A stretch of 64,000 bases of DNA from Streptomyces exfoliatus (lineage in GTDB: Bacteria; Actinomycetota; Actinomycetes; Streptomycetales; Streptomycetaceae). Made by a program: the position numbers and the translations under genes. Where the stretch lies: contig NZ_JNZP01000007.1 in assembly GCF_000725545.1 (NCBI RefSeq), positions 175,488 through 239,487 of the forward strand, in the 5' to 3' direction. Under the pieces are notes generated by a model. It was not told the DNA's origin. It searched no databases and was given only the letters and a program-made list of their open reading frames with translations. Of the stretch, positions 56,332-64,000 are shown in pieces. The number at the start of each line of letters is the position of its first letter. Position 1 is the first letter of the stretch.

Positions 56332-56436
56332 TCCCGACGCGAGGGAACGCCGTACCGGCCGGGACTCAGGCGTGAAGCCGTATGCGGTCCCGGACCGTCC
56401 GGGACCGCAGAAGAAACCTCGTGGGCCAGCTGGAAC

Positions 56437-59400
56437 TCAGCGGAGGGCGGACGAGTGACCATCCCCATCCGCCGAACCGTCCCGCTCGGATTCCTGATGC
56501 ACAGGGCCGCCATTCCTCGGGACCGGGAGCCGATGGCTTCCCTCCGCCCTCTCCGGGAAGGGTGGCGTGGGGGCCGTGTCCATGTCCAGGGCGGTGAGCC
56601 GGTCACGGACCTGCCGGGCACTGTGGGCCATGGCTCGCTCGTCGGCGCTTTCGAGGGCTTGGACCCAGTCCGCCCGCGCGCCTTCCCGGTCGCCCTGGGC
56701 CAGCCGGGTGTCGCCGAGCCGCATCAGTGTGCCGATGGCGTTCCTGTGGTCGCCCAGTTCCTCGAACGCCTGCGTCGCCCGCTGGTAGGTGGCCACCGAT
56801 TCCTCGTAACGGCCGAGCATGCGGAGGTTGTGGCCCAGGATGTCCCATGCCTGGGCCAGCTGCCACGGCGCGCCGAGGCGCTGGAACAAGGCGATGCCCT
56901 CCTCATTGTACAGAAGGCTCTTATCGAGCTGCCCCAGGTTGGAGTGGAACCAGGCGAGCTCGACGAGACACTCGGCCAACCACAACTCCTCACCTGTCTC
57001 CCGGGACAGTTCCAGTCCCCGTTCGGAGAACGCCACGGCCTCCTGGATCCGGCCGAACAGGAACAGCGCACACGCCGTCACGTAGTGGGCTCGGGCCTGT
57101 TCACCGGTCGCGTCGAGTTCCTCGAAGATCGTGGTGGCGCGTCGCAGGTGGTGAAGGGCTTGCTCCTGGTGGCCGAGGTAGCCGTGGATGTGGCCGAGGT
57201 GGCGTAGGCAACGGCCTTCTTCGAGGCGGTTGTTCTGGCGCCGGGCCACTTCGAGGGCGGGGGTCAGCGCGGTGATGGCCTCCGGCCAGAATTCCTGGCG
57301 GTTGAGGTATTCCTTGAGTGACCAGGCCAGCCCGGTGGTGTGGTGGTCCAGCTTCTGGCTCACGGCGGTGTGGAGCAGGCCGGTCAGCACCCGGTGTTCG
57401 GCGGTGAGCCATCGGGTCGCCTGCTTGACGGTGGTGAGGCTCTCCGGGGTGACGCCTGGGCCGGGTGCACCGAGGTCGAGGTCGGGCGGTGTGTCCTGTT
57501 TGAGGAGCTGGTTGGCCTCGTGGGCGGTGAACATGTAGTGGTCCAGGGCCCGGAGGGTGGCGTGGTGGCGTTCCTGGACGGTGTCGTGGGTGTGGGTGAG
57601 TTCGGTGGCGTAGCCGCGCAGGAGGTCGTGCAGGCTGTAGCGGCCGGGCAGCGGTTGTTCCACGAGGCAGGAGCCGACCAGACCGGCGAGTGCGCGGCGG
57701 GTCCGGGGGAGGGGAAGACCGGCGAGGCTGGCGGCGCCGGGGGCGGTGATGTGGGGACCGGGGTGCAGGGCCAGGAGACGGAGGAGTCGGGCTGTGGGCT
57801 CGTCCAGGGACCGGTAGGACCAGGAGAAGACGGCGCGTACGTCGGTGGTGGAGTCGAAGCCGGTGAACGCGTCCAGGCCGTGGGTGTGTCGCAGGTCGTC
57901 GACGATGGAGTGAAGGGGGAAGGAGGGATCGAGTTCGGCGCGGGCGGCGACCACCGCCATGGCCAGGGGAAGCCGTCCGCACAGGCGGATGATGTCGGCC
58001 GTGGCGGCGGGCTCGGCGGCCAGTCGTTCGGTGCCCAGGCGTCGCTCGAGGGCTTGGTGGGCCTCCGCCTGTGAGGGAAGGGGGAGGGTGAGGGGTCTGG
58101 CGCCGTCGGTGGTGATCAGTCCGGGAAGCTGGTTGCGGCTGGTGATCAGTGTGAGGCAGCCCGCTCCTCCGGGGAGCAGGGGGCGCACTTGTTGCTCGTC
58201 GCGGGCGTTGTCCAGGACGAGGAGGATCCGCCGGTCGGCGAGGAGGCTGCGGAAGAGCGTGCTGCGGCCCGGGGTGTCCTCGGGGATCTGCTGGGCGGGG
58301 ACGCCGAGGGCGGTGAGGAAGCCGTGCAAGGCGTTGCCGGGTTCGACGGCGGGTGCGTGGGGGTGGAATCCGCACAGGTTGACGAAAAGCTGTCCGTCGG
58401 GGAAAGAGGAGGCGATGCGGTGGGCGTGGTGGACGGCGAAGGTGGTCTTGCCGACACCGGGAGCACCGCTGATGACGACGGCGGAGGCAGCGGTCGTTCC
58501 GGGCCGGCCCGGTGCACCGCTCACGGCCGACAGCCAGGCGCCCTCGGCCTCCCGCCCCGCGAACACCGTCAGGCTGCGCGGCAGTTGTGCCGGACGCATC
58601 CGGGGCGGCGACGTGGTTCCCTCGAAATCCGCGGTCTGGTCGTGACTCGCATCGGACCGATCGGCGGCGTCGGCCGGTTCGTCGTCTGCCGGTCCGAGGT
58701 CGGCGGTCGCCTCGTCCTCCTCCGGTGTCCCGGACGTGGTCGGCCCGAGCGGATCGCGCCCGTGTCCGGTACTCCCGCCGGAGACGGATGCCGCGCCGAA
58801 CCTGTTCAGCTCATCGGCTGAGTGAAGGGGTGGCAGGTCGTGGTGGAGGATGCCGTGGTGCAGTGCGCGTAGGGATGGGCCGGGTTCGAGGCCGAGTTCG
58901 TCGGCGAGGTGCCGGCGCAGGTCGGTATAGCGCTGAAGCGCTTCGGGGTGCCGGCCGGCCAGGTACAGGGCGCGCAGCAGCAGGGCCCAGCCGGTTTCCC
59001 GCAGGGGATGCTCTGCGGTCATTTCCTGGGCCGCGTCCAGGGCCTCGCTGATCCGTCCTTGCAGGAGCAGGGCAGTGCTACGGATCTCGCGGGTGGTCTG
59101 CCGCAGTTCTTCCAGGCGTGCTGCCTCGTTGACGGCGAACAGGTGGTGCGCGGCGTCGGCGAACGCGGTGCCGCGCCACATCTCCAGGGCTTTTTGGGTC
59201 TCTTCCACGACGCGTTCGGGCCGGCCCTGGTCCATGAACCGGTGTGCCTGGGCAAGGGCCCGCTCGAAGCGCACGGTGTCACGGCTCTCGGGCGGCACCC
59301 GCAGGGCGTAGCCCAGGGGTTCGGTGACCAGTACCTCGCAGATGCCCTTTCGGCGCAGGTGTCGGGGTTCCAGGACCGCGCGTACCTTGCTGACGTGGGC

Positions 59401-59619
59401 GTGCAGGGAGGCCATCGCTCCGCCCGGCGTCCGTCCCGGCTGCTGCGGCCACAGTTCCTCGCACAGCGTCTGCGGGGCGACCGCCCGGCCGTCGGCGAGC
59501 AGCAGGCGGACCAGCAGCAGGCGCTGCCTGCGCCGGCCCGGATCGAGGTCCAAGCCCGCCCGCCGTACCACCAGCGGCCCCAGCAGCCCGAAGTCGAGAT
59601 CCTGCCCCGTAGCCGTCAC
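56437..59619 (-). CDS. SARP/AfsR-type transcriptional regulator (BTAD + NB-ARC + TPR)
   Basis: A 1060-residue regulator. The start is GTG at 59619 by comparison with the paralogue. Domains: OmpR-like winged helix (1-95; LLGPLVVRRAGLDLDPGRRR, GGAMASLHAHVSKVRAVLE); bacterial transcriptional activation domain (100-245); Glu/Asp-rich linker; NB-ARC ATPase with Walker A GAPGVGKTTFA near residue 390 and Walker B RRILLVLDN; sensor TSRNQLPGL; winged-helix LLRLLALHPGPH; TPRs (about 780-1010). Such AfsR-like proteins activate secondary-metabolite or hydrolase genes, with TPR and ATP switching. No biosynthetic gene cluster is adjacent, so its targets may be the hydrolase genes around it. Confidence 0.92.
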   Translation of the reverse strand: MTATGQDLDFGLLGPLVVRRAGLDLDPGRRRQRLLLVRLLLADGRAVAPQTLCEELWPQQPGRTPGGAMASLHAHVSKVRAVLEPRHLRRKGICEVLVTEPLGYALRVPPESRDTVRFERALAQAHRFMDQGRPERVVEETQKALEMWRGTAFADAAHHLFAVNEAARLEELRQTTREIRSTALLLQGRISEALDAAQEMTAEHPLRETGWALLLRALYLAGRHPEALQRYTDLRRHLADELGLEPGPSLRALHHGILHHDLPPLHSADELNRFGAASVSGGSTGHGRDPLGPTTSGTPEEDEATADLGPADDEPADAADRSDASHDQTADFEGTTSPPRMRPAQLPRSLTVFAGREAEGAWLSAVSGAPGRPGTTAASAVVISGAPGVGKTTFAVHHAHRIASSFPDGQLFVNLCGFHPHAPAVEPGNALHGFLTALGVPAQQIPEDTPGRSTLFRSLLADRRILLVLDNARDEQQVRPLLPGGAGCLTLITSRNQLPGLITTDGARPLTLPLPSQAEAHQALERRLGTERLAAEPAATADIIRLCGRLPLAMAVVAARAELDPSFPLHSIVDDLRHTHGLDAFTGFDSTTDVRAVFSWSYRSLDEPTARLLRLLALHPGPHITAPGAASLAGLPLPRTRRALAGLVGSCLVEQPLPGRYSLHDLLRGYATELTHTHDTVQERHHATLRALDHYMFTAHEANQLLKQDTPPDLDLGAPGPGVTPESLTTVKQATRWLTAEHRVLTGLLHTAVSQKLDHHTTGLAWSLKEYLNRQEFWPEAITALTPALEVARRQNNRLEEGRCLRHLGHIHGYLGHQEQALHHLRRATTIFEELDATGEQARAHYVTACALFLFGRIQEAVAFSERGLELSRETGEELWLAECLVELAWFHSNLGQLDKSLLYNEEGIALFQRLGAPWQLAQAWDILGHNLRMLGRYEESVATYQRATQAFEELGDHRNAIGTLMRLGDTRLAQGDREGARADWVQALESADERAMAHSARQVRDRLTALDMDTAPTPPFPERAEGSHRLPVPRNGGPVHQESERDGSADGDGHSSALR

Positions 59620-60171
59620 CGTACCCACCCAGAACTCCGCTCGACGGCGCCACCATCGGAAGCACACATGACCATGACCCTCGGAAGTGTGGGCGACCCG
59701 CTGCCGCTGTGAGGAAAAACGGGCCCGCGCGACTCTCGTCGCGGTGACCTGTCCGCCGAGATGGGGGGCGGCTAGGTGATCGGAGCGGCGAGGACCCCGT
59801 CGTCCGCTTCCCGCATACCGGACAGGACATTAGCAGGACGCCACTCGACGTGATGAATTCGCCGGCGGCCATGCGCCGGACGGCTTCCTCCTCGGCCCGC
59901 CCTGCGACGAACCGGTAGCCGGCCGATTCCGGCGCTGCTGATCCGCGAGCCTGCGTGCCGAGCGGCCTGTGGAGAACCCAGGGGTACGCGGCCCGCTTGC
60001 GTCGGCGGCGTCGCAGGGCACGCCGGAGCCCTGCAGATGATCCCAGAGGTGAACTCCTACCGGAGGGGCATCCACCAGACAGATGCCCCTCACCTGCGGC
60101 GACGCGTGAACCAGCGTGACATTCGTTCCGTTGACTGATCGGACGGTCGTCGTCAGAAGCGGAGAAAAGAC
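59620..60171. promoter_or_regulatory. Promoter region between the regulator and the esterase; duplicated upstream copy 2
   Basis: No gene. Bases 59775-59838 are the second copy of the sequence at 51904-51966. A GATC-free, GC-rich area follows, and the esterase start has GGAGAAAAG seven bases upstream of 60172. Confidence 0.6.
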
Positions 60172-61320
60172 ATGGTCAATGTCGAAGGAAGTAGCAGCGC
60201 CCGGTTCGAACCGATACGAGCGGCGCTGGCAGCGCACCTGGAGTCCGGAGAGGAGGTGGGGGCGTCGATCGCCGTCGATGTCGACGGCGTCATGGAAGTC
60301 GATCTGTGGGGTGGGCACGCCGATGAAGCGCGGACCGTTCCGTGGCACCAGGACACATTGGTCAACCTGTGGTCGACCACCAAGACCCTGAGCAGTCTGG
60401 CGGCCCTCGTCCTCGTCGACCGGGGGGCACTAGATGTCCACCGCCCGGTCGCGCACTACTGGCCCGAATTCGCTGCTCAGGGCAAGCAGGAAATCGAGGT
60501 GCGGCATGTCCTGGCGCACACCTCGGGGCTCTCCGGCTGGCAGCAGCCCTTCACCATGGACGATCTGTACGACTGGCCGACCGCGAGCGCCCGGCTGGCC
60601 GCGCAGGCGCCCTGGTGGGAGCCGGGCAGCGCCTCGGGCTATCACGTACAGACTCAGGGACAGCTTGTGGGAGAGCTCGTCCGGCGGGTCAGCGGCCGTA
60701 CCCTGACCGAGTTCGTCGACACGGAGATCGCCAAGCCGTCGCAAGCCGACGTCCAGATCGGTGCGCGGCAGGCCGACTGGTCGCGCATCGCCGCGCTGGT
60801 GGCCCCGTCGCAGCTCTCCGGAATACCCGCCGGCCTCGATCCCGAGGGGATCTTCACCAAGACCTTGCTCGGAAGTCCCGCCAGGGACGAGCATGTCGAC
60901 ACCCCGCAGTGGCGCCGTGCCGAACTCGGCGCCGTCAACGGACACGGCAACGCACGAGGCATGGCCCGCGCCCTCTCGGTGATCTCACGACGCGGCCAGG
61001 TGAACGGCCTCCGGCTCCTCTCCGAGGAGACGGTGGAGAAGGTCCTCGACGTACAAGCAGACGGGGTCGACCTGTTCCTGGGTGTTCCCGTGCGCTGGGG
61101 CATCGGCTTCGCGCTCGCCGATGCGAGGACGATGCCGCACATGCCCACCGGAAGGGTCTGCTTCTGGGTCGGCCGGGGCGGTTCGATCGTCATGATGGAC
61201 CTCGACCGGCGCGTCACGTTCTCGTACACGATGAACCGGCTGGGCGACGGAATCCTCGGCTCGGAGCGCACCCATGACTACATCAGGCATGTGTACGAAG
61301 TCTTGGACTCCACCGACTGA
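60172..61320 (+). CDS. Serine beta-lactamase-fold esterase (EstB-like)
   Basis: A 382-residue protein of the class C beta-lactamase/DD-peptidase fold, without a signal peptide. Ser68-x-x-Lys71 (WSTTKT), Tyr157 (SGYHVQTQG; the Tyr-x-Asn motif has Val instead of Asn) and the C-terminal GRGGS replacing KTG. This set is typical of EstB-type esterases acting on ester-containing metabolites rather than beta-lactam resistance enzymes. ATG start. Near the right end of the island, upstream of transposase debris. Confidence 0.85.
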   Translation: MVNVEGSSSARFEPIRAALAAHLESGEEVGASIAVDVDGVMEVDLWGGHADEARTVPWHQDTLVNLWSTTKTLSSLAALVLVDRGALDVHRPVAHYWPEFAAQGKQEIEVRHVLAHTSGLSGWQQPFTMDDLYDWPTASARLAAQAPWWEPGSASGYHVQTQGQLVGELVRRVSGRTLTEFVDTEIAKPSQADVQIGARQADWSRIAALVAPSQLSGIPAGLDPEGIFTKTLLGSPARDEHVDTPQWRRAELGAVNGHGNARGMARALSVISRRGQVNGLRLLSEETVEKVLDVQADGVDLFLGVPVRWGIGFALADARTMPHMPTGRVCFWVGRGGSIVMMDLDRRVTFSYTMNRLGDGILGSERTHDYIRHVYEVLDSTD

Positions 61321-61667
61321 AGGCCGGCCGCTCCGCCTTGGAGGCCAGGACCGAGAGCTCCGTGGGCGGAGACGTGCCCCACCGGTTCGGCTTGTGCGGC
61401 ACGGCGCGGTTCCCGGGTCGGCCCCTCGGCGCGGTGGTCAGGTCTCTGGCCCTGGTACGGCCTGGTGCGTGCCCCGCGAGAACGCCGGTCTCGGTGCCCA
61501 CAACGCTGCGTCGGGCCGCCATTCGACCGGCGTCCGACTCCACCGCCTGCTGACTTCAGGAACTGGAGAGGCGTTGAGTCTGTCCAGGGTCGGCGATCCT
61601 CGCTCAGTACGCGGTGTCAAGGCCACCGCGTACTGGTATGACGGCTCTCGCGCTGCACGCCGCGTGT
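61321..61667. other. Intergenic, no gene seen
   Basis: No frame with a start signal and protein-like sequence. Probably decayed DNA next to the IS5 remnant. Confidence 0.45.
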
Positions 61668-62044
61668 GGGCTTGCGGGCCGGTCCCCGATCGCGGGGGTA
61701 ACGATGCTCATCGTCACCCGCAAGAGTGGCCGCCGCCGCAAGCTCCTGCCGCACCAACGCCCACTCGTAGCTCTGGTGTACCTGCGCAAGCACGACACCC
61801 TGGCCCAGATGGCAGCCGGACTTCGGCATCTCGGTCGGCACCGCCCACGCCCACACCGCCGCCACGGCGTGAACGCGCAGGTCGTGGCCGACCCGCTCGG
61901 GCAGGCGCTGTGGATCTCCCGGCACCCGTTGCACGGGGCATGACGCGAGTGAAGTCATGGCACATCTTCCGAAGATCCCGGATCAGCCCCAACCGCATGA
62001 CGTCAATCGCCAAGGCTGTCCTCACTCTGGAGAGGCAGCGCTGA
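61668..62044 (+). pseudogene. IS5-family transposase, internally deleted and frameshifted
   Basis: An N-terminal helix-turn-helix piece ([20 protein letters not shown]) and a DDE-domain piece ([19 protein letters not shown]) share one frame that ends at 61943. The C-terminal end (VKSWHIFRRSRISPNRMTSI, AKAVLTLERQR) lies in another frame, ending at 62044. The order matches IS5 transposases, but roughly half of the catalytic domain is missing. Confidence 0.8.
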
Positions 62045-62055
62045 AAACGCTCACT

Positions 62056-62069
62056 GTGTGCGTCATGGG
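62056..62069 (+). repeat. Right-end copy of the GTGTGCGTYATGGG repeat
   Basis: GTGTGCGTCATGGG matches 45946-45959 with one change and in the same orientation. Short repeats (TAGCGC twice, GCACGTA) surround it. A possible recombinase arm site. Confidence 0.45.
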
Positions 62070-62180
62070 TCGCACGTAGCGCCCCTAGCGCACGTAATGC
62101 ACATTGATCTTGAGTCCCTTTTGTGTCTCGCGAGCCGCTGACCTGTGGTTTCCTTAACCTGTTTTGGCTCTACATGTTTG

Positions 62181-62230
62181 CGATGAGGCACCACGTGGAG
62201 TGCGTGGCGATCCTGGAGCCGGTGAAGTAA
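62181..62230 (+). pseudogene. Displaced 3' end of the RNA methyltransferase gene (attR-like)
   Basis: Bases 62188-62227 are identical to 45878-45917 and stay in the methyltransferase frame, HHVECVAILEPVK, then a TAA stop (62228-62230). This is most simply the original gene terminus, separated from its body by island integration. The present gene ends instead in the island-supplied KDA. Confidence 0.8.
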
Positions 62231-62244
62231 CGGCTCTGACCATC

Positions 62245-62298
62245 GGTCGCGAGCTCGGGGACGGTTCCAGCGCAGGAACCGTCACCGAGCTCGCGACC
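62245..62298 (+). terminator. Original RNA methyltransferase terminator
   Basis: A 24-bp stem with one mismatch (62245-62268 with 62275-62298) and 6-nt loop begins 14 bases after the displaced TAA. No comparable hairpin follows the left copy of the gene. Confidence 0.85.
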
Positions 62299-62606
62299 AG
62301 CACGGACGTAGCCGTTGGCCGCGCTGAGGGCACACCCTCTTGCCGGCTGGGGCAAGGCCGGCCATGCCCTCTTGTCGGCGGGATCGGGTTTCACACCCGA
62401 TCCCGCCTCGTGGCGATCGGTCCTTGGGGAGATCACTCGGCGGTCGCCAGGGGCGGGGCGGTCATGACGATCGCCTCTCGCCTGTCCGGTGCGTGACGCC
62501 TCTGTCGCAGCACTGCGGCCCCCGCCGCTGACAGTCTCGGCTCACCTGCGCGAACGGCGTGCCCGCGACCGCTCACCCGCCCGTCAGCTCGCCCGCGGTG
62601 GGCATG
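62299..62606. other. Non-coding region downstream of the P450 gene
   Basis: No gene is supported in these 308 bases. It contains the P450-side terminator at 62377-62407. Confidence 0.5.
62377..62407 (-). terminator. Perfect 13-bp stem terminator
   Basis: Arms 62377-62389 and 62395-62407 around a TTCAC loop. Suited to the convergent P450 gene. Confidence 0.75.
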
Positions 62607-63875
62607 TCACCACCGCACCGGCAGCGTCCGCCTCCCCCGGATCAGCATCCCCGGGAGCCATTCCCCCGGCTCCCCGTCCGCCGCCAGGTCCGGGCAGCGG
62701 TCCAGTAGCGTGCGCAGCGCCACCTCGCCCTCGAGGCGGGCGAGCGGGGCGCCGAGGCAGAAGTGGATCCCGTGTCCGAAGGAGAGGTGGCCCCGGGCCT
62801 CGCCCCGCCGTACGTCGAAGCGTTCCGGATCGGGGAAGCGCTCCGGGTCGTGGTCGGCGGCGGCCATGGCGATCAGCACGATGGCACCGCGCGGCACCTG
62901 GACGCCGCCGATCTCGGTGTCCTCCAGGGCGATGCGCGGCGTGGTGGTCTCCACCGGCCCGTCGTAGCGCAGCGTCTCCTCCACCAGCCCCGCCGCCAGC
63001 CCCGCCGGATCGGCCCGTACGGCCGCCAGCTGATCGGGGTGCGCGAGGAGCGCGCGTACCGCGTTGCCGATCGTGTTGACCGTCGTCTCGTGCCCGGCGA
63101 CGAGCATCAGGAAGGCCAACGAGACCAGCTCGTCCTCGGTGAGCTGGTCGCCGCCCTCGTCGACCGTGTGGACGAGGGCACTGAGCAGGTCCTCCCCGGG
63201 GCTCTCGCGCTTGGCGGCGATGAGCCCGGTGAGATACGGCATGACCTGCTCGTACGCCTCCTTCTCCGCCTCGGGGCTGGTGGGCGCGAGGGTCTCGTTG
63301 GACCAGGCGTGGAAGGCGGCGCGGTCCAGGCCGGGGACGCCCAGCAGTTCGGAGATGACGATCATGGGGAGCGGGGAGGCGAACGCCTCGATGAGGTCGG
63401 CGCGGCGCGCTCCGTCCGCCGTCATGCGGTCCAGCAGCTCGTCGGTGATCTCCTGGACGCGCCCCCGCATCCGCTCGACCCGCCGGGCCGTGAACTCCTG
63501 CGACACCAGCTTCCGCAGCCGGGTGTGGTGGGGCGGGTCGCTCATCAGCATGTTCGCGTTGCCGAGCATGTTCAGGGCGTACGGCGGGCTCCAGCCGGGC
63601 TGCCGGTACTCGCGCTGCCAGTCCCGGCTGAGGTGCGGGGAGCTGAAGGCCTCGCGCGCGGCCTCGTACCCGACCACGAGCCACACCACCCCTCTGTCGG
63701 GCCCCAGCACCTGGTGCACCGGACCGCGCTCGCGCAGTCGGCGGTAGGCGACGTACGGGTCGGCGGTGAAGTCGGGGCTGAGCGAGGCGAGCACCTCGAT
63801 CCCGCCGGGGCTTTCGGGCCGGTCGGTTCTGTCGGGTATCGCGGGATCGGCGGCGGCTTTCTCGGTCTCGGTCAA
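62607..63875 (-). CDS. Cytochrome P450 (CYP107-like)
   Basis: A 422-residue soluble P450. I-helix oxygen motif AGHETT, K-helix EETLRY (ExxR), and heme-binding loop FGHGIHFCLG with Cys373 as thiolate ligand. ANMLMSDPPHHTRLRKLV is the C-helix region. Likely start is the TTG at 63875 (AAGGAA seven bases upstream). It needs a ferredoxin partner, none of which is in the window. Substrate unknown; the class includes many secondary-metabolite hydroxylases. It lies on the chromosome side of the island boundary. Confidence 0.92.
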   Translation of the reverse strand: MTETEKAAADPAIPDRTDRPESPGGIEVLASLSPDFTADPYVAYRRLRERGPVHQVLGPDRGVVWLVVGYEAAREAFSSPHLSRDWQREYRQPGWSPPYALNMLGNANMLMSDPPHHTRLRKLVSQEFTARRVERMRGRVQEITDELLDRMTADGARRADLIEAFASPLPMIVISELLGVPGLDRAAFHAWSNETLAPTSPEAEKEAYEQVMPYLTGLIAAKRESPGEDLLSALVHTVDEGGDQLTEDELVSLAFLMLVAGHETTVNTIGNAVRALLAHPDQLAAVRADPAGLAAGLVEETLRYDGPVETTTPRIALEDTEIGGVQVPRGAIVLIAMAAADHDPERFPDPERFDVRRGEARGHLSFGHGIHFCLGAPLARLEGEVALRTLLDRCPDLAADGEPGEWLPGMLIRGRRTLPVRW

Positions 63876-63918
63876 GACGGAATTCCTTTCCCTCAGACCC
63901 GGGTTAATACTCCAGCTG

Positions 63919-63936
63919 TAGATCGTGATCTTGATC
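63919..63936. repeat. Three tandem GATC-containing hexamers upstream of the P450 gene
   Basis: On the minus strand GATCAA-GATCAC-GATCTA, with GATC at 63921, 63927 and 63933. It lies about 50 bp from the P450 start, a plausible position for a regulator or a -35 region. The remaining sequence to 64000 shows no gene. Confidence 0.4.
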
Positions 63937-64000
63937 GCGGTGCGGCCGCCGCGCGTTGAGCGGCCTCATGCTGGGATGGGCGTCTCGCGGGTCATTTGCT

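Noticed and set aside
60172..61320. A beta-lactam resistance gene
   Set aside because: Lacks a signal peptide, has Tyr-x-Val instead of Tyr-x-Asn and GRGGS instead of KTG, so an EstB-type esterase fits better.

Overview
The window comes from a high-GC actinomycete, almost certainly a Streptomyces. The base composition, frequent GTG/TTG starts, dense same-strand operons with 1-8 bp overlaps, and the backbone order sepH - hemH - inositol phosphatase - cutR/cutS - DUF4193 - DUF3093 - thioesterase - dut - DUF3710 - kdpD/kdpE - OB-fold - DUF3159 - TrkA/TrkA - APC permease all fit that genus. Assignments rest on reading motifs, not on database searches.

1-12.3 kb: a tightly coupled envelope-glycan or glycolipid operon: DUF3068 protein (cut by the window edge), GT4 glycosyltransferase, methyltransferase, a giant AftD-like arabinofuranosyltransferase with two discoidin-like domains, a condensation/PapA-like acyltransferase, a second methyltransferase, an EamA-type membrane protein, a Trm112-like mini-protein and a Tat-signal protein. 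12.3-13.8 kb: a divergent TetR regulator/isochorismatase-like hydrolase pair with palindromes between them. 13.8-19 kb: a second surface-polymer block (YfhO-type membrane protein, GT2, polysialyltransferase-family protein); both of its transcription units carry a PHO-box-like repeat.

19-45.9 kb: conserved chromosome. It holds VOC protein, mercaptopyruvate sulfurtransferase, SepH, aldonolactone-oxidase-type flavoenzyme, MFS pump, coproporphyrin ferrochelatase, CutRS, a structured leader before DUF4193, dUTPase, an orphan ABC ATPase, and a potassium-themed run (KdpD, KdpE, two TrkA-type proteins, an APC/KUP-like permease).

45.9-62.2 kb: a genomic island not visible from gene calls alone. The last 40 bp of the RNA methyltransferase coding part (45878-45917) recur exactly at 62188-62227, 16,310 bp away. 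The distal copy is followed by its own TAA stop and a strong hairpin terminator. The island therefore appears to have integrated into the 3' end of the methyltransferase gene, supplying a new C-terminus and displacing the old one. No integrase is visible. Cargo: Dps, an ECF sigma factor, an intact SARP/AfsR-type regulator, a decayed duplicate of that regulator, a secreted GDSL esterase, two alpha/beta hydrolases (one cofactor-free haloperoxidase type), a beta-lactamase-fold esterase, and debris of IS630 and IS5 transposases, a haloperoxidase 3' end and an I36 inhibitor. 62.2-64 kb: chromosome resumes with terminators and a cytochrome P450.
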